Shown here in pieces: positions 24,130-35,860 of a stretch of 64,000 nt of DNA (position 1 is its first letter; the number at the start of each line of letters is the position of its first letter). The notes below the pieces were generated by a model. That model searched no databases, was not told where the DNA came from, and saw only the letters and a list, made by a program, of their open reading frames with translations. The stretch spans positions 25,863,147 to 25,927,146 of the forward strand of contig OX388341.1 of NCBI GenBank assembly GCA_947579665.1, given 5' to 3'. This DNA comes from Sympetrum striolatum (lineage: Eukaryota > Arthropoda > Insecta > Odonata > Libellulidae). A program made the position numbers and the translations under genes.

Positions 24130-24257
24130 ATATAATAAAACAATAGGATAATATAAAACTTTGTCTATATTCCACAGATGATGACGCTGGGCTCGTGTTT
24201 ATTGTAATCTGTGGAATATAGGCAAAGTTTTATTTGATTCTTGTGTTTTATTACATA
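24130..24257. repeat. imperfect foldback (MITE-like) inverted repeat
   Basis: The inner arms 24153-24179 and 24207-24233 are 27 bases each and complementary at 26 positions, separated by a 27-base loop. Outer arms AATAAAACA (24134-) and TGTTTTATT (-24252) continue the symmetry with less identity. No transposase frame lies inside. The size and symmetry suit a miniature inverted-repeat element. A clear target duplication was not identified. Confidence 0.75.
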
Positions 24258-25130
24258 TCGCTAATGAATTAATTTATACAATGCTTTCCAATATAAACTT
24301 GAAAATAAGGTCTAGGAGATTTATAATTTTAAACATGATTCGTAATGGCCTTTCGTCTTTTATATTTGTTCAGCTTCGTTCTAGACTATTCTTTGTTGAA
24401 TTAAGGAATAAAGTGGTAATTATTTAAAACTAGATAATATTACCGAAGGACTTTTTATCGTCTCTCAGGAACCAAGTTGGTTTCCATAAATCACGTATTT
24501 GCTGTACATACGTTATTATTTCTGTAGTCTATCTATTTGGTTGTTTTAATATGGATTTACGTTAACAATTTTAAAATCTCATTTATAAATTACATTCCCT
24601 CATGTTCGTAGCCAGTTTGTGGAATATTTAATATATTCAAATCGGGCTTGGCCTATATAATGCGAGAATATTTTGTTATTTTCTGATTAGAATTGCTGGA
24701 TGAAAATTTTATTCATATATCTCAAATGTGTCGTTTGATATTGATATTTTAAGGTTCGCATGCAACATATTCCGTAAAACCACGATACAATATATTAATT
24801 ATAATACATTTAATAAATTATTATATTGCAAGAGAATCATCAAAAATAAAATGGGAACACATTGGTTCCTTATACTCTTTCCTAGCTTCGATAGCAAGTG
24901 ATACTAATTTAGAGAGCAAACATTCAAAAAGGAACATTTGCTGCACAAAATGTAGTGCTTAAAAAGTCTTAGAGAAGAAAAAAGTATTAACCTAAGACTC
25001 GGGGCATATTTTAGGTTTCATAGTAAATTTTATCTAAACCGCAATAGTGAAAATATTTTTATATTTTCATTTTCTTGGTAATTTTAAGGATAAGCTTTTT
25101 TGTAGCCTCAAGTTATTTCCTTTTTTCCAA
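24258..25130. other. AT-rich spacer, no gene seen
   Basis: AT-rich; nothing recognised. Confidence 0.5.
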
Positions 25131-26040
25131 TCGGAAAACATTAGATAAGGGTCATTAACGCCCGAAGCTACCCCCAATGCCCCGGAAGGGAGCGGCTTAG
25201 AGAAGTGAGAGACAAAGAAAAAGGGAGGGAGAGGAAACGTTATGATTTTTTTAAAGGTAAGAAACGGTTACCGGAGTGTAGAATGAATGGGAGGATGATT
25301 TAGTCAGAGAGTGACGTGCGCTCGGGGCCCTTCTTTCCTCTCTCCTTAATGGTAGACTCTCGCTTTCATTTTCGCTCGAAATGGCATCCTCGTGATCGAT
25401 AACATTCGCCAGTGTTTTTTTTCCTCCTGGATTCGCACTCCCTCCGAAAAAAATGTAAAATGTACTCTACGTCGAGAAACAAGCGTTCCTGACTTATTTC
25501 CATCCCCTTCTCCCCTCTTTAAAGAATCTTCTGCCTCCCGTCTTTCGACAATGTACATTAACGTTTTTACTCCCAAACAACGCTTGCTTAGTCACTCATC
25601 TTCCGCTCGCGTTCAGTATTTGTCCCCCCCCTATCGTGCAGTCCGACTTGCTCCAATTCTTTCCACCAGATGTCATTCCATTCGTCTTATCTCCTTTTGT
25701 CTCTCTTATATCCCTCTCTATTTGTGTACGTATCTCGTCTTCATCTTGTTTATTTCGCATAATGCCCCAGTCTCTCTCTCTCTCACTTCCTCTCCGTCAG
25801 GTTATTTTTTTCAGCGCGTTTGTGTGTTTTTATCGTTCCCGTTTTTTTACAAGATATCTTTTGTTCGAAATATATCTCACCATCTCGTTTCATATCTCTA
25901 TCCTTCCAGAACACGAATTTCCCCTCCAGTTTTCCCTTTAACGTAATATATCTCTCTTATCTTCTCCCTCTGCTTTTCCATCTCTTTTCTTCACTTCTCC
26001 ATTTTCCGTTCATTCCTCTGTCGAAAGCATTAGTCAATTT
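25131..26040. other. purine block followed by long pyrimidine block
   Basis: The + strand is G/A-rich at about 25185-25310 and C/T-rich for more than 500 bases at about 25490-26040. The several + frames of 80-184 codons encode Ser/Phe/Leu/Pro-biased products explained by composition. Adjacent complementary-type blocks could pair or form unusual structures; this is inference. Confidence 0.5.
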
Positions 26041-27010
26041 CTTATTTGCTCGTTTTATTTTTTTCCGAGCGTAATTTAAGGACGAATCATAAAGGACAAA
26101 TTCTCGGAATAAGACGTCGATATTGGCAAATGAGGGAACGAGAGATTCATGTATATTTTTCGTCGGATTCGGTCGTCTTGCCAATCCAGCTGATTCATCC
26201 CTTCCTTTTGTTTAAGCTCAGGGAGCATCTCCGATATTTTAAGGAGGATTTTTTTTGCGAGTTTCGTTTTTTTCGCGATACCATCGGATTTCTAGGAGTC
26301 GCGCCAGCGGCCATTAACTTATTATTATGGAGATAATGGCGACGGTGGAGTTTCTTTCCATCCGGAGACGGATATTGGGAGGGAAATCAAAGGAATGGTC
26401 CATGATCGGCTATCAGATGGAGTAGGATAATCGCCAGGCTGAGATGGAGCGGAAGGGATGTTTTTTGTCCGGAATGGGAATGTATTTGGGGCACATCAGT
26501 GGGCAGAGAACGGATACGGAGGGAGGGGGAGCGAATGCAGGCGTAGGAGTGTATTCTCCCTTGGCTACTACTTTTGAGAGAATTGGCTCGCGGTCAATTG
26601 CGCTGATTAGGGAGAGGGGATGGCAAAGTGATAATGCCCGATGGAAGGAATGCCGTATTGGGCATGAGGGAGATATATCCTAAAGCTAACACAAGGGGAA
26701 TAGAGTGGATTAATGACTTAACTGGTAATGAATATTATCTGGCGATGGATTATGCATGGTATTTCACGCAATTCTAAAGTGATCCAGTGGCACGGAATGC
26801 TCCGTCCGGGCATTGTCTCCATTAATGTTTTGACTGGGGATTGCGGATGTTTCGAGCTTCAAAGGGAGTGCGTCATTCGATGTTTTTGCTCTTCCGGCTG
26901 TACACATGCCTCTTTTTGCGCTTCTATGAACGATAATGGTATCTTCTCCGCTTCGATTTTTTTGGAGAGGGTGAATTAATTCAGTATAAGGTTGTTCAGT
27001 TATATCCAAG
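26041..27010. other. CpG-containing GC-richer patch
   Basis: Moderately GC-rich with a G/A-rich stretch at about 26330-26670. Conflicting short frames on both strands; no domain recognised. Possible regulatory DNA. Confidence 0.4.
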
Positions 27011-29040
27011 GGAGATCGAACAAGATGTAAAATTCTGATTGTTTCAGCTCAGACAAAAGACAACCCGCTTAGCATGCATTTAAAAAATCATTATTCATTC
27101 CTTGTACAAAATGAAAGAATTTGATAAGAATTGCGCCAATTCTTTAATAACTAAATAAATATCTTAATTAGGATATTAATAAGTTAGAGAGATACATCTT
27201 TTACAGTAATGATGATAGCCAATTCAATGGATGGCCAATGTTACAAAATCAATCCTCGCTTTGTTCTCTCTGGCGTGTTGTTCATATCTTCCATTTCAGT
27301 TCTCCACCGTAAAATATTAGCTCTCTTTCCTACTATTCGAAAACCATGCAATGAAATGCCCAGTTGTGGATAATCCGCATGAGTATTACGACCGAATAGA
27401 AAAGCAGAATTTTAAGTATATCCCCAAGGGATGTATGATTATAATATATATATCCGAAAATATGAATGCATTCTGATTGAACAGATAAATTTACGGCTAC
27501 TCTTTTGAAAGTAAGTAATTGACTATTTAGATTAGTAATATTCACTAATAGCTTCATTTAGTGAACTTAGTATCAAGAAAAATCTGGACTTTTTTCCTTA
27601 CTATATCATCAGCCAGAAGAAGAAGGTCATCGTGAAAAAAGTTTCTAATCACCTTAAATTGCTGGGATGACTCACAGCTCACAATTAGAACTAGATAATT
27701 TAATTGTTGGAGTTGTGGTGATAGGTATTCTGGTTCCCGCCAAAGTGGCCTCTGGTATTTAATTTTTTAATCTCCTATAACAGTATTTATTATTTTCCTA
27801 TATTTAATAGCAGTCTAGTATTGGGGAAACAATTATGTCATTGTTATCGATGATTGTGATGAATCTGTTATTCCCTTTATTCCAAAATATGCCCAATAAC
27901 TTATCTTTTAACCCTGAATTATGGTTGAATTTTCAGCAGACAGACGTAAATTAGACAAATAAAACAGTTTGCTGTAATGAATTACCAAAACAATGGTGGA
28001 TTGTATTTTGCTCGATGATTTTTCACATGCTTAAGTTATTTTAATATACCGATTTCTTCCATTAATGGCACAAAAATTTGAATTGAGGAACATTATTTTC
28101 GGAAATTATAAAATGGTAACCCAAAATAAACAATCTTAATTTTATACTAGAAAATTTTGTAGGAAATAAATTTCAGAACTTCAAAATTTTATTTTTAAAT
28201 AAGATATCTGTACTGCTACTAATTTAATAACAGTTTCTTTTTCATATGGGTACAATATTTATTTAAGAACATTTTAAATTAGATTTATACAATTAATTCC
28301 CATTTATGTATGTTGAAATTTATGACAGGTTCTATACAGTCTGTTCTAATGTGAAGAGGAAGTCTCTCATGTTCTTGAAAACGTGCCTCAAACAAGTGAA
28401 TTCATAAAAATAGACTTTTAGTGGTTTCTCGAAACTACGAGGAATATTTTTATCCCGAAAGGTGTATTTTTCCGTCAAATTTTTATTGCAAATTAAAAAT
28501 GAATGCCGGAATTCGTCACATCTATGTAAAGTATGGAATCTCCCTTGAAAGGAAATAAGATCATTCTAGCAAAATTATTATTCAAATAGGTTTATCTAAC
28601 AGCTCTAAATTAAGGAATGTTTATTTAGTTGTTTCAGAAAGCGATAGTATTGATAATGAGAGCGAGTTTTCATTTATATGATGTGAAATTTGTCTATATT
28701 TTAGTGTATTAAATAATGATTAGCTCATCATGATAATGAGTTGAAAAGACTTAATAAATGCATGGAAACTGAGAGTAGATATAAAAGGCATACAAGTGGC
28801 TGATTTATTAAATAATACATTTCAATCATAAGACGTGGAAAGAGTTACCACTTAGACTTAGTTCTTCATTAATGCAGAGTATGTATGCTTTCTTCGCCAC
28901 GGAGAATGTTCAGTTTCATTGGAAGCTAGGGAAACCTTTCACACTTACTTATATTCTGAATAGAGGTGCAAGCCATCTTAACAAAACTGTTTTCACATTA
29001 CTCCCCCTTATTTCGGGAAAATCCTCCCAACTTTGGAAAA
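27011..29040. other. AT-rich intron-like DNA, no gene seen
   Basis: AT-rich throughout. A donor-like AAA|GTAAGT occurs near 27511 without an associated acceptor or coding frame. Confidence 0.5.
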
Positions 29041-29049
29041 GCTGCCTGG

Positions 29050-29397
29050 GAATATTTCTCGATACGCCCATGCCGTGACGCGACCCCATTTACATCGGCT
29101 GATTGTTGGATGCGGTGACGTAACAAGAAGAGAGCTCCGCTTTTTGGTGGCGTCAACACATTCGCACTCCGAAGGCAGAAGGCGCGAGCTATCATACGAA
29201 TGGCGCACTTGTGTTCGTCGCAATATTCAGCTCGTGGTGTGCCGCTTGTGTGTGTGTGTGCGACTGCTTTGGCCGCCGCATCCCGATGCGGTCCTCTTCT
29301 GCTGCCGCCTTTTAATGCTGTCGTTTCATTTCTATCCACCAGTGGTCGCTTTAATGTTCGTCATTAGAGGGGAGATCTGGGGCTTATGGTTGCCTCC
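29050..29397. other. CpG-rich patch at the piggyBac insertion edge
   Basis: CpG-dense, with a CRE/ATF-like TGACGTAA near 29116, a short (GT)n run at about 29250-29262, and a 7-bp stem hairpin CCGCATCCCGATGCGG near 29277-29292. Frames of 71-122 codons occur on both strands and conflict. The transposon at 29402 inserted in a TTAA at its right edge. Confidence 0.45.
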
Positions 29398-29530
29398 TTA
29401 ACCCTCCAAGGACGAGAATTATTTTTTCTTAAAAATTACCCTAATTTTAGTATATTGGTATTCAGATGACCTAAATTAACAACAGAAAATTGTTTAAAAA
29501 AAGTTAACAATAATAGGTTCGTTGCAAATG

Positions 29531-29572
29531 CCCGTTCCCATATGGGCACGTCAGTCCTTCCCACTACTACTA
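29531..29572 (+). repeat. piggyBac left subterminal inverted repeat
   Basis: About 36 bases around the near-palindrome at 29533-29550 (CGTTCCCATATGGGCACG) are the inverted copy of 31434-31474, including the flank GTCAG...CCTTCCCACTACTA. These subterminal repeats are candidate transposase binding sites. Confidence 0.88.
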
Positions 29573-29688
29573 ATACGCGCGCCATGATGAAATTAAAAAA
29601 AAGCATTTTATTGCAAAAAATCTTATTTATTTCAAAAAATATTGTATGAAATGGTTTTTCTTGGAAGATATAAGTATTTATTTTATAA

Positions 29689-31130
29689 TTATTTTGTTAA
29701 GCACTTTGTAAAACATTTAACACAGAGCCCAACATTGCACTTATTACGCATTTTTCTCCCACGACTCTCGCACTCTTCAGAAGCGCAGCGTTTTCCCTTG
29801 TTCTGCGGTATGTCACCAATTACACCGATTAATTGATCATACCATAACTCTTGCGTGGAGCCAGTTTATATAAATCATATCTTACCAATATGCAGTGAAT
29901 TTACATGAATTTGGTCAGTTCCACCCATATGCTTATTATACTGGGATATGAAGTAGGGTTATGGAAGCTGAATAATTTTCTTTTGTTTCCTATAAAATCT
30001 TTTAGCTTTCATCAACGGCGTAACTCCATACGCTGTTGAAGCTGCCACAATTGCCAAATTGTCCAGCCATTTAGTGATTCCTATTCCTTCACATGCAGAA
30101 ATGGCTGTGATGCTCTTTCCACTCTCCTCCTTTTTTAGATCATTTTTTGGTGGTAGCGGACAATCTTTCGGAATCCGGTTCTTTCTGATTCGCTCAGTTC
30201 CATTGTAGCCACATCCTTTCAAATGAGGCAATAAATTCTTTCGCATACATTATATATTGAGCTAAATAAATTAATGCTATTATATTATTTCACATTACAT
30301 TTCAAATTATAATAACCGAATCTTATCGATTTACCTCTACTACATCGCTTGCAGCTGTGTCTTTCGTAGTATCTTATCATCTCTTCCTCACAATCTAAGA
30401 ACTGGGAAGGCACCAAATGCTGCAAACTACTCTGTGTAATTATTTTCATCGTAGGCCAGACTTTGTAGAACCCATCGCTTGACTGTCTAACTTAGTATTA
30501 TCCGCCAAGTGTAAAAATTTCATTATTTGGATGAATCAGTCCCTCCTTATCGCTCTACTAACCAATTCAATATGTACATCCTTTTTCGCGTCCCAGTAAA
30601 ATTTTTTTCCAGGAGAATGTTGTACCCGGATACAATCAAAATGCCAATGACGGCTCGCATCTCCTCTGCTGTAATTTGTGGACTGGGGCAATTAAAAAAT
30701 CGGTCGTAATTCTCACTTCGTTCCACTATGAATGCGACGAAATCGTCATCGATGAAGAGCTCTAGCAATTCGATGCAGCTAAGTTTAGAGTATGAAAAGT
30801 AATCTGCTTCAATAAAACTTCCCGTACACTCAATGCTGCCCTTTATCCATTTTCTCCGCACAGATTTTTTTGCCCCATCGTCTTCTCCAGCACCGATACT
30901 TTCGTTGGTTGCCAACCGAATTTCGGCTTGTGCCCTCATTTGCTTGCCAGTAAAATTGTCAACCAATCTTTCCTCATCTTCATCAGCCAATACTTCATCA
31001 GTTCGCTCATTTTTTCCTGTTGGAGAAATGAAGAAATCGGTAACATCTACCTCACTCTCTTCATCCTCGTCAAGGATTCGGAGAGCCTCCTTCAGTGAAG
31101 TCGACTCATGAAAACTTGCGTTTTTCCTGA
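29689..31130 (-). pseudogene. piggyBac transposase, broken
   Basis: Reading right to left on the - strand, family landmarks appear in order but in several frames. There is an acidic N-terminal part with SLKEALRILDEDEESE (about 31080) and no ATG; its left boundary could be an acceptor (CAG at 31129-31127). Next comes the body to LTAEE-like ITAEEMRAVIGILIVSGY (30635-30700). A frameshift at NF/YW near 30600 and a stop follow, then FLHLADN-KLD and another shift. The HLVPSQ...YYERHSCK...RGKSIRFGY block ends near 30308. After that, roughly 100 residues expected in the family, including the region of the second catalytic Asp, are absent. Sequence resumes with LLPHLKGCGYNGTERIRKNR (30240-30180) and KWLDN, then a frameshift after IIQLP. 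YNKHMGGTDQ (about 29920) follows, which keeps the third catalytic Asp. A C-terminal Cys-rich zinc-binding-like tail (C-X4-C-X9-C-X5-C-X2-C type spacing) ends at TAA 29691-29689. The first catalytic Asp position reads Glu here. Non-functional. Confidence 0.9.
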
Positions 31131-31433
31131 ATATAAACTATAACACCTCTAATGATATCATTTTTATGTGAAGCTAATAAAATTTGAAAGGATTTGTATA
31201 TCTAGTACAATAATCATTTGCTAATATATGTTGTTGCCGCTTCTACTATATAAATTTAGGTTTTCCGAGATTTAGTTCATAAATATGCATAATAATTGCC
31301 ATAGTCTTCTTGTCACAACTTAAAACTAAAACAATTCTTAACTTAATTGCACCAAAAATAATGTATTATGTCGCAAAATATTCTTTTATATACTATATAT
31401 AGCTTTCCTTGACAGCCATCGGCAAGGAAATCT

Positions 31434-31474
31434 CGTAGTAGTGGGAAGGCCTGACGTGCCCATATGGGAACGCA
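31434..31474 (-). repeat. piggyBac right inner subterminal inverted repeat
   Basis: Inverted partner of 29531-29572; the palindrome core is 31455-31472. An additional small hairpin (TTCCTTG/CAAGGAA) lies just upstream at about 31405-31430. Confidence 0.88.
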
Positions 31475-31806
31475 GCAATAAACAACGTTATAACAACAAC
31501 AAATAACCTCAAACTCTGCTCTATTTAATTTCTTTCGATGATTAGAACATCATACTAAAGGTATACAAGCAAAATACTACTTTAAATTAAAAACAGTAAA
31601 ACTTATAAAAATTAGTTGCCAGAAGGATCCATCTCAAAATTTCCCTGTTTTTCGAAAAATCACAAGAAATATTTCCCTTGACTTAAATGCACCAAAACGC
31701 AAATGAAACTAAGCTTTGGACCCTCTTAGCTCATAAAATATCGTTTACTGACCATTTTATGACACTCAAGATATTGTTTAGCTACCTAGAGAACCCAGCT
31801 GCAGTC

Positions 31807-31824
31807 CGTTCCCATATGGGAACG
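31807..31824. repeat. perfect 18-bp palindrome beside the right terminus
   Basis: CGTTCCCATATGGGAACG is exactly self-complementary and lies 15 bases inside the right end. Its flank (GTCAGTCCTT) matches the left subterminal repeat in direct orientation, so the element carries three copies of the motif. Confidence 0.9.
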
Positions 31825-31843
31825 TCAGTCCTTTAAGGGTTAA

Positions 31844-32485
31844 TGGTTGGGAGTGTCACAAGGAAAAAGGACTACAAATCAACACTCTCCCTCTTTCTGT
31901 TTCTTTCACGAAATGGAGAACACTGGGGTAAAGAAACGAGTGGATTCTGGATTTGTATGAGAGGCATGGGAATGTGTGGGGTGAATCGTGTCGAAGAACT
32001 GACTGAATTATGCCGAAAACGTTTCCGTTAACTTGATCAAGGCGATTTCCACATGGGTTGAACTTTTCTCCCACGAAAATCTGTTCCACTTATTCATTCT
32101 TTGGCTTTTTAAGCCACGGTTTTGGTATAAAAACCTATATTTTTAGTGAAGCAAACCTTGCAAGTTAAAGGTTCAATATTTAGAAAAAACGAAAATTATA
32201 CATATTATCGTATTATCGGTGCTTTACATAGAAAGATTGATCCTCGTTGTTCTTACTTATAAAAGTCGTCTGTTATTAGACGAATCCGATTATTTCAGCG
32301 GTTCATGACTTTAATGAAGCATTCTCTATCGTAAATTGTCGTGCTAGGAAATTTTGTAATATCCTGCAATTTAATAATATCTTAAGCAGATACTTTTTCT
32401 CATATACTTCCTAACTAATATTAACTTCTTTTATGTTACGTAAGTCATAATTAGAGGTTTAAAAATCGCCAAGAGCCGCCTCGTC
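31844..32485. other. spacer right of the piggyBac element
   Basis: Slightly GC-richer to about 32060, then AT-rich. Short frames on both strands without recognisable products. Confidence 0.45.
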
Positions 32486-32740
32486 CCTTCTAAGTTAGAA
32501 GGTCAATAATTTAACTTTCTAACGTTAATAAGGAAAAGAACTTTTCCTTACAAACGATATGGAGTCCCACAAAGTGACAGCTTCGTCAATTGATTTTATT
32601 TTAAACTAACTTTCTAAGTTTAAATGTCAGCATTTTCGACCTTTTTATTGTTCTGAAAACCGATGGCAACGAACTGTTTATCGCTGATAAGACGGCTATT
32701 GGAGATATTTAAATCTCTCATTTAATAACAGCCGTGTTCC
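32486..32740. repeat. cluster of three small hairpins, possible degraded foldback
   Basis: An 8-bp stem CCTTCTAA-G-TTAGAAGG lies at 32486-32502, and a perfect 10-bp stem TAAGGAAAAG/CTTTTCCTTA with a two-base loop at 32529-32550. A longer, looser inverted pair, ACGGCTATT (32692-32700) with AACAGCCGT (32727-32735), completes the cluster. The last two words also occur in the foldback at 16180-16324, suggesting a shared repeat family. Confidence 0.5.
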
Positions 32741-34070
32741 AATTTTCTTTCCTTGTACAAAAATAGTTACTTTCGATAACTATCTAAGGCTGATGCTAAG
32801 GTATTACATATCGTATATGTCTTCCTAAAGATTTATCCCATACCCAAGTATCGAACGTCGGAGATCATTTGCCAAGTACATGAAAGAAGTACGATCGTCT
32901 TCTAACCTTTCGCTTACGATACATCTCATTCCTCAGTGTAGACAGTCGTGACTGAATAAGATGGATATCGAAGACGAATCCCGGGGTGTATTTCGATAAT
33001 TACTCGGCATCCCACACGGTTTCCTTTCCTCACAGCCTTCGAACGCTGTCCACTCCTCGTTTGACGCCCACTTTATCTTCCCCGCAGAGACTCCTTAATC
33101 TAACCTCGCTTCGCGCAACTCTACTTAATATCCGCAGCACCGCAGAATGCCATCCCTTTGTGGCGCGAGAGGGGGAGGCGTGTTGAAAACGCGCGACGAA
33201 ACAAGCGTAGCGTATTAGCGGTGAAGCAGCGAATGAAGGGGGAAAAAGCAAGGTAGGCCTCAGTCGAGGAGAAATTGAATGGATCGCGCCAGACACATTA
33301 TGCAGCATCAAAAAATTGAGGCGGAGTGTGAGGAGGCGTAGAGAGAGGAAAGGAGGGAGGGAGTCCATCTGAGAATGGTCTGCGGTGTGCAGATGGAATC
33401 TTTAGGCTAAGTGTAAAAGGGTTTCCTCGAGTGAATGTTTAAATAGGGAGATAGCGGTGGTTTAACGGAGCCTCTGCGGACAAAGGCCTTCAGCTTCTCT
33501 TGTCGCGCAGAGCTCCTTCAAGCCTTTTCCATCAACCACTTACAACTGGGCTCCTCTCATCTTTTCCAGTCCTCCATCCTCCCTCTATCCTACGCCTCCT
33601 TTTTCTCCGAACTCCAATGCATATTTCGAAATGCGATTTTTGTGTCGAGCAGTACAGCAGAAGACGACTCTCCCGCTGTCTTAATTAAAAAACACTCCTC
33701 CTCCGAACGCTAAAGGACCTCCATTTTCGATTCATTTTTCCATCTCCCTCTTCCATTATCCTCCTATACCACTCCTCCCTTCTTTTTTAAGCCCTCCCTC
33801 TTACCCGCTTTCTGCGTTCTTACGCCAGCTTTCGTGTTTTTGTGCTTTCTTCAAATACTCGAATGTTCTCTTTTTTCGCAAACTCGAGCGCATTTTATCT
33901 CATCTCCTACTTTCCCCCGAAATCTTTTTCTGTCGCTCTCTCCTTTCATCTCTTCCATCTCTTTCTCTTCTTTCTCTCTCTCGAATCATCGTCCTTTTAA
34001 TCTCTTGATCCATTTCGTCTCTCTATTGTGCGGTACTCATTTCCAAGGGCCTTGAAAGAAATATTAATTT
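32741..34070. other. AT-rich spacer, then purine and pyrimidine blocks
   Basis: AT-rich to about 32980. The + strand is CpG-containing to about 33250, G/A-rich at about 33150-33375, and strongly C/T-rich at about 33480-34040. Open frames in these blocks are low-complexity. No gene supported. Confidence 0.45.
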
Positions 34071-35030
34071 GTTTAAGTCCATAATGATACCATTATTAGA
34101 CTATGCTTTTGAATGTTCTCCGTTTTGGTTTCTCTTTGCTTCTCATTTCATACATTCGATTATTTTTCTTTTACAAATAATGCGTTTTGGGTCGATTTAG
34201 TATAGTGAAATTTAAAGCTTATGTCTCTTGAGCAGGAGCTATTTTCTATTCTATCGTAGATAGGCTATTCTTCTAGATATACTGGTGGGTATTGGTCACA
34301 TAGCAAATAAAATGTATCACAATTTATGTTAGAAAGTGAGAGAAACAGAGAGACTGTTATTCTGATAATATACGCTTATATACTATGCAGTCAAGGGCCA
34401 TAAGCGTTCGATTTCACTATAAAGATGGATTATGGATTATTTGAAAATTTAACCAAATGTGTGTCTACACAGATTCGTTTTTACTCACATCTGAATGCTT
34501 TTTAATTGTTTAATGATTTTTGATAATTTGGTCACTAATATTTTCATAACTAATCCAGGATATCGATGTTAGTTCACTTCTTCTATTCTTTACGTTGAGA
34601 AGAGAAATCATTAGAATGTTTTAAATAAAATATTAGAATAACTGTCTGGAGAGTGGGAAGTTTGAGCGTAATTCAGTTTGCCATTTTTAATTTGTTTATT
34701 TTTTGCTTTCTAAAAGCATGCTTTTTCGTTTTAAGTTAAACTTTTAAACATCATAAAATATATACATCCATTTAACGTATTATATATGCCGTCACGATAC
34801 TTGAAATTGCGACGACTGGAATTAGTTTTTCTCTCGTAGGATTTTTTTCAGATTTTCTCCTTTCTTAAGCTTTGGCTTCGAATCTCGACTTATTTGCATA
34901 TTTCGAGTCCGGATAGCAGTCAGATTCGAGTTTCGCTTCGGAAACGGAAGGAATGCTTTCACTGCTAATTAAAATTCGTTAAAAGATTGTAAGGGGATGC
35001 ACAAAGAAAAGGATAGTTCTCGTTTTTTTA
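34071..35030. other. AT-rich spacer, no gene seen
   Basis: AT-rich; nothing recognised. Confidence 0.5.
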
Positions 35031-35860
35031 TCTATCAAAAGTTTGAACCACATTCCGCTATTCCGCAACAGTTTAAAAAGGACCAGGAGGTTGAAAAAGG
35101 ATAATGGCAGCGGAGGCATTCAATTTTTTCTCCGGCGTTTCGCATCCATACGACCTCTCGTCTTTTTTACGATCTGTTTTCAAACGCTTTCCCAATTTCC
35201 TGTCGCTCCCAACTTCGGACTCCCGAAATTAAATCTCCTTTCCCCATCCCATGGTCACCCTTCGGTAACCCAGTTCCTCCCGTCTTCCGCTTCCCCCATT
35301 TCCCGCGAGAGGCCTCCACCCACTTTCGCATTTCATTACTCCTCCCCTTCCTTCGTTTCACTTTTAATCCTTCTCCACAAAGGCGTCCGTGTTAAAGTGC
35401 CGCTAACCGCCGTCTTGACGACCGAGACTTTGTGACGTCACGGGCCACTCCAAAAAAAGAAGGCGTTGGTTTTTTTCCTTCCTCTCTCCCTCTAACTCGA
35501 CCAGCATGGTAACGAAGAGGTGGGCGGTCGGGAGCGGATCAAACGAGGGAAGTGGTGCAGCGACGCAAGAGGATGTGCTGATCGTGAGTTAACGGCCCAG
35601 GGATAAGCGGCGAGTAATAGGGCTTTGAATGGGAGGAAATTCGGCAAAGACGATTCGAGAACAATGACCGCCCTAAGGATATTGGTTGATGTCTCCCTCG
35701 TGAAGATATCGGTCATACTTGAGGAGAAACGAACCTGATGACAGGACAGACGTAGGAGATTCAATTACTCATTGCCACAGCAGTTCGGTTCATTTGATTC
35801 GCTATCTGCCGAGGGAATTGACCGCATTATTCTTCGCATTATCTAGTTAAGCTCATTGGA
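35031..35860. other. CpG-containing GC-richer patch
   Basis: C/T-rich at about 35150-35360, then mixed CpG-rich to about 35830, with a TGACGTCA CRE-like octamer near 35433. The 130-codon + frame across it lacks a domain and has no clear third-position bias. Candidate regulatory DNA only. Confidence 0.4.

Larger units (their letters stand above)
29402..31839 (-). mobile_element. decayed piggyBac-family transposon
   Basis: The element begins CCCT and ends AGGG and is flanked on both sides by TTAA (29398-29401 and 31840-31843), the specific target duplicated by piggyBac transposases. The terminal repeats match at 10 of the first 12 bases (CCCTNNAAGGAC). It is 2438 bp long, a usual size for the family, with the transposase on the - strand. 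Subterminal copies of an 18-bp palindrome lie near both ends. The transposase has frameshifts, stops and an internal loss, so the copy cannot move by itself, though the ends could have been mobilised in trans. Confidence 0.93.

Noticed and set aside
25392..25946. 184-codon plus-strand open frame
   Set aside because: It runs through a long C/T-rich block; the product is Ser/Phe/Leu/Pro-biased with no domain.
30833..31111. 92-codon plus frame inside the piggyBac element
   Set aside because: It is the antisense shadow of the acidic transposase N-terminus.
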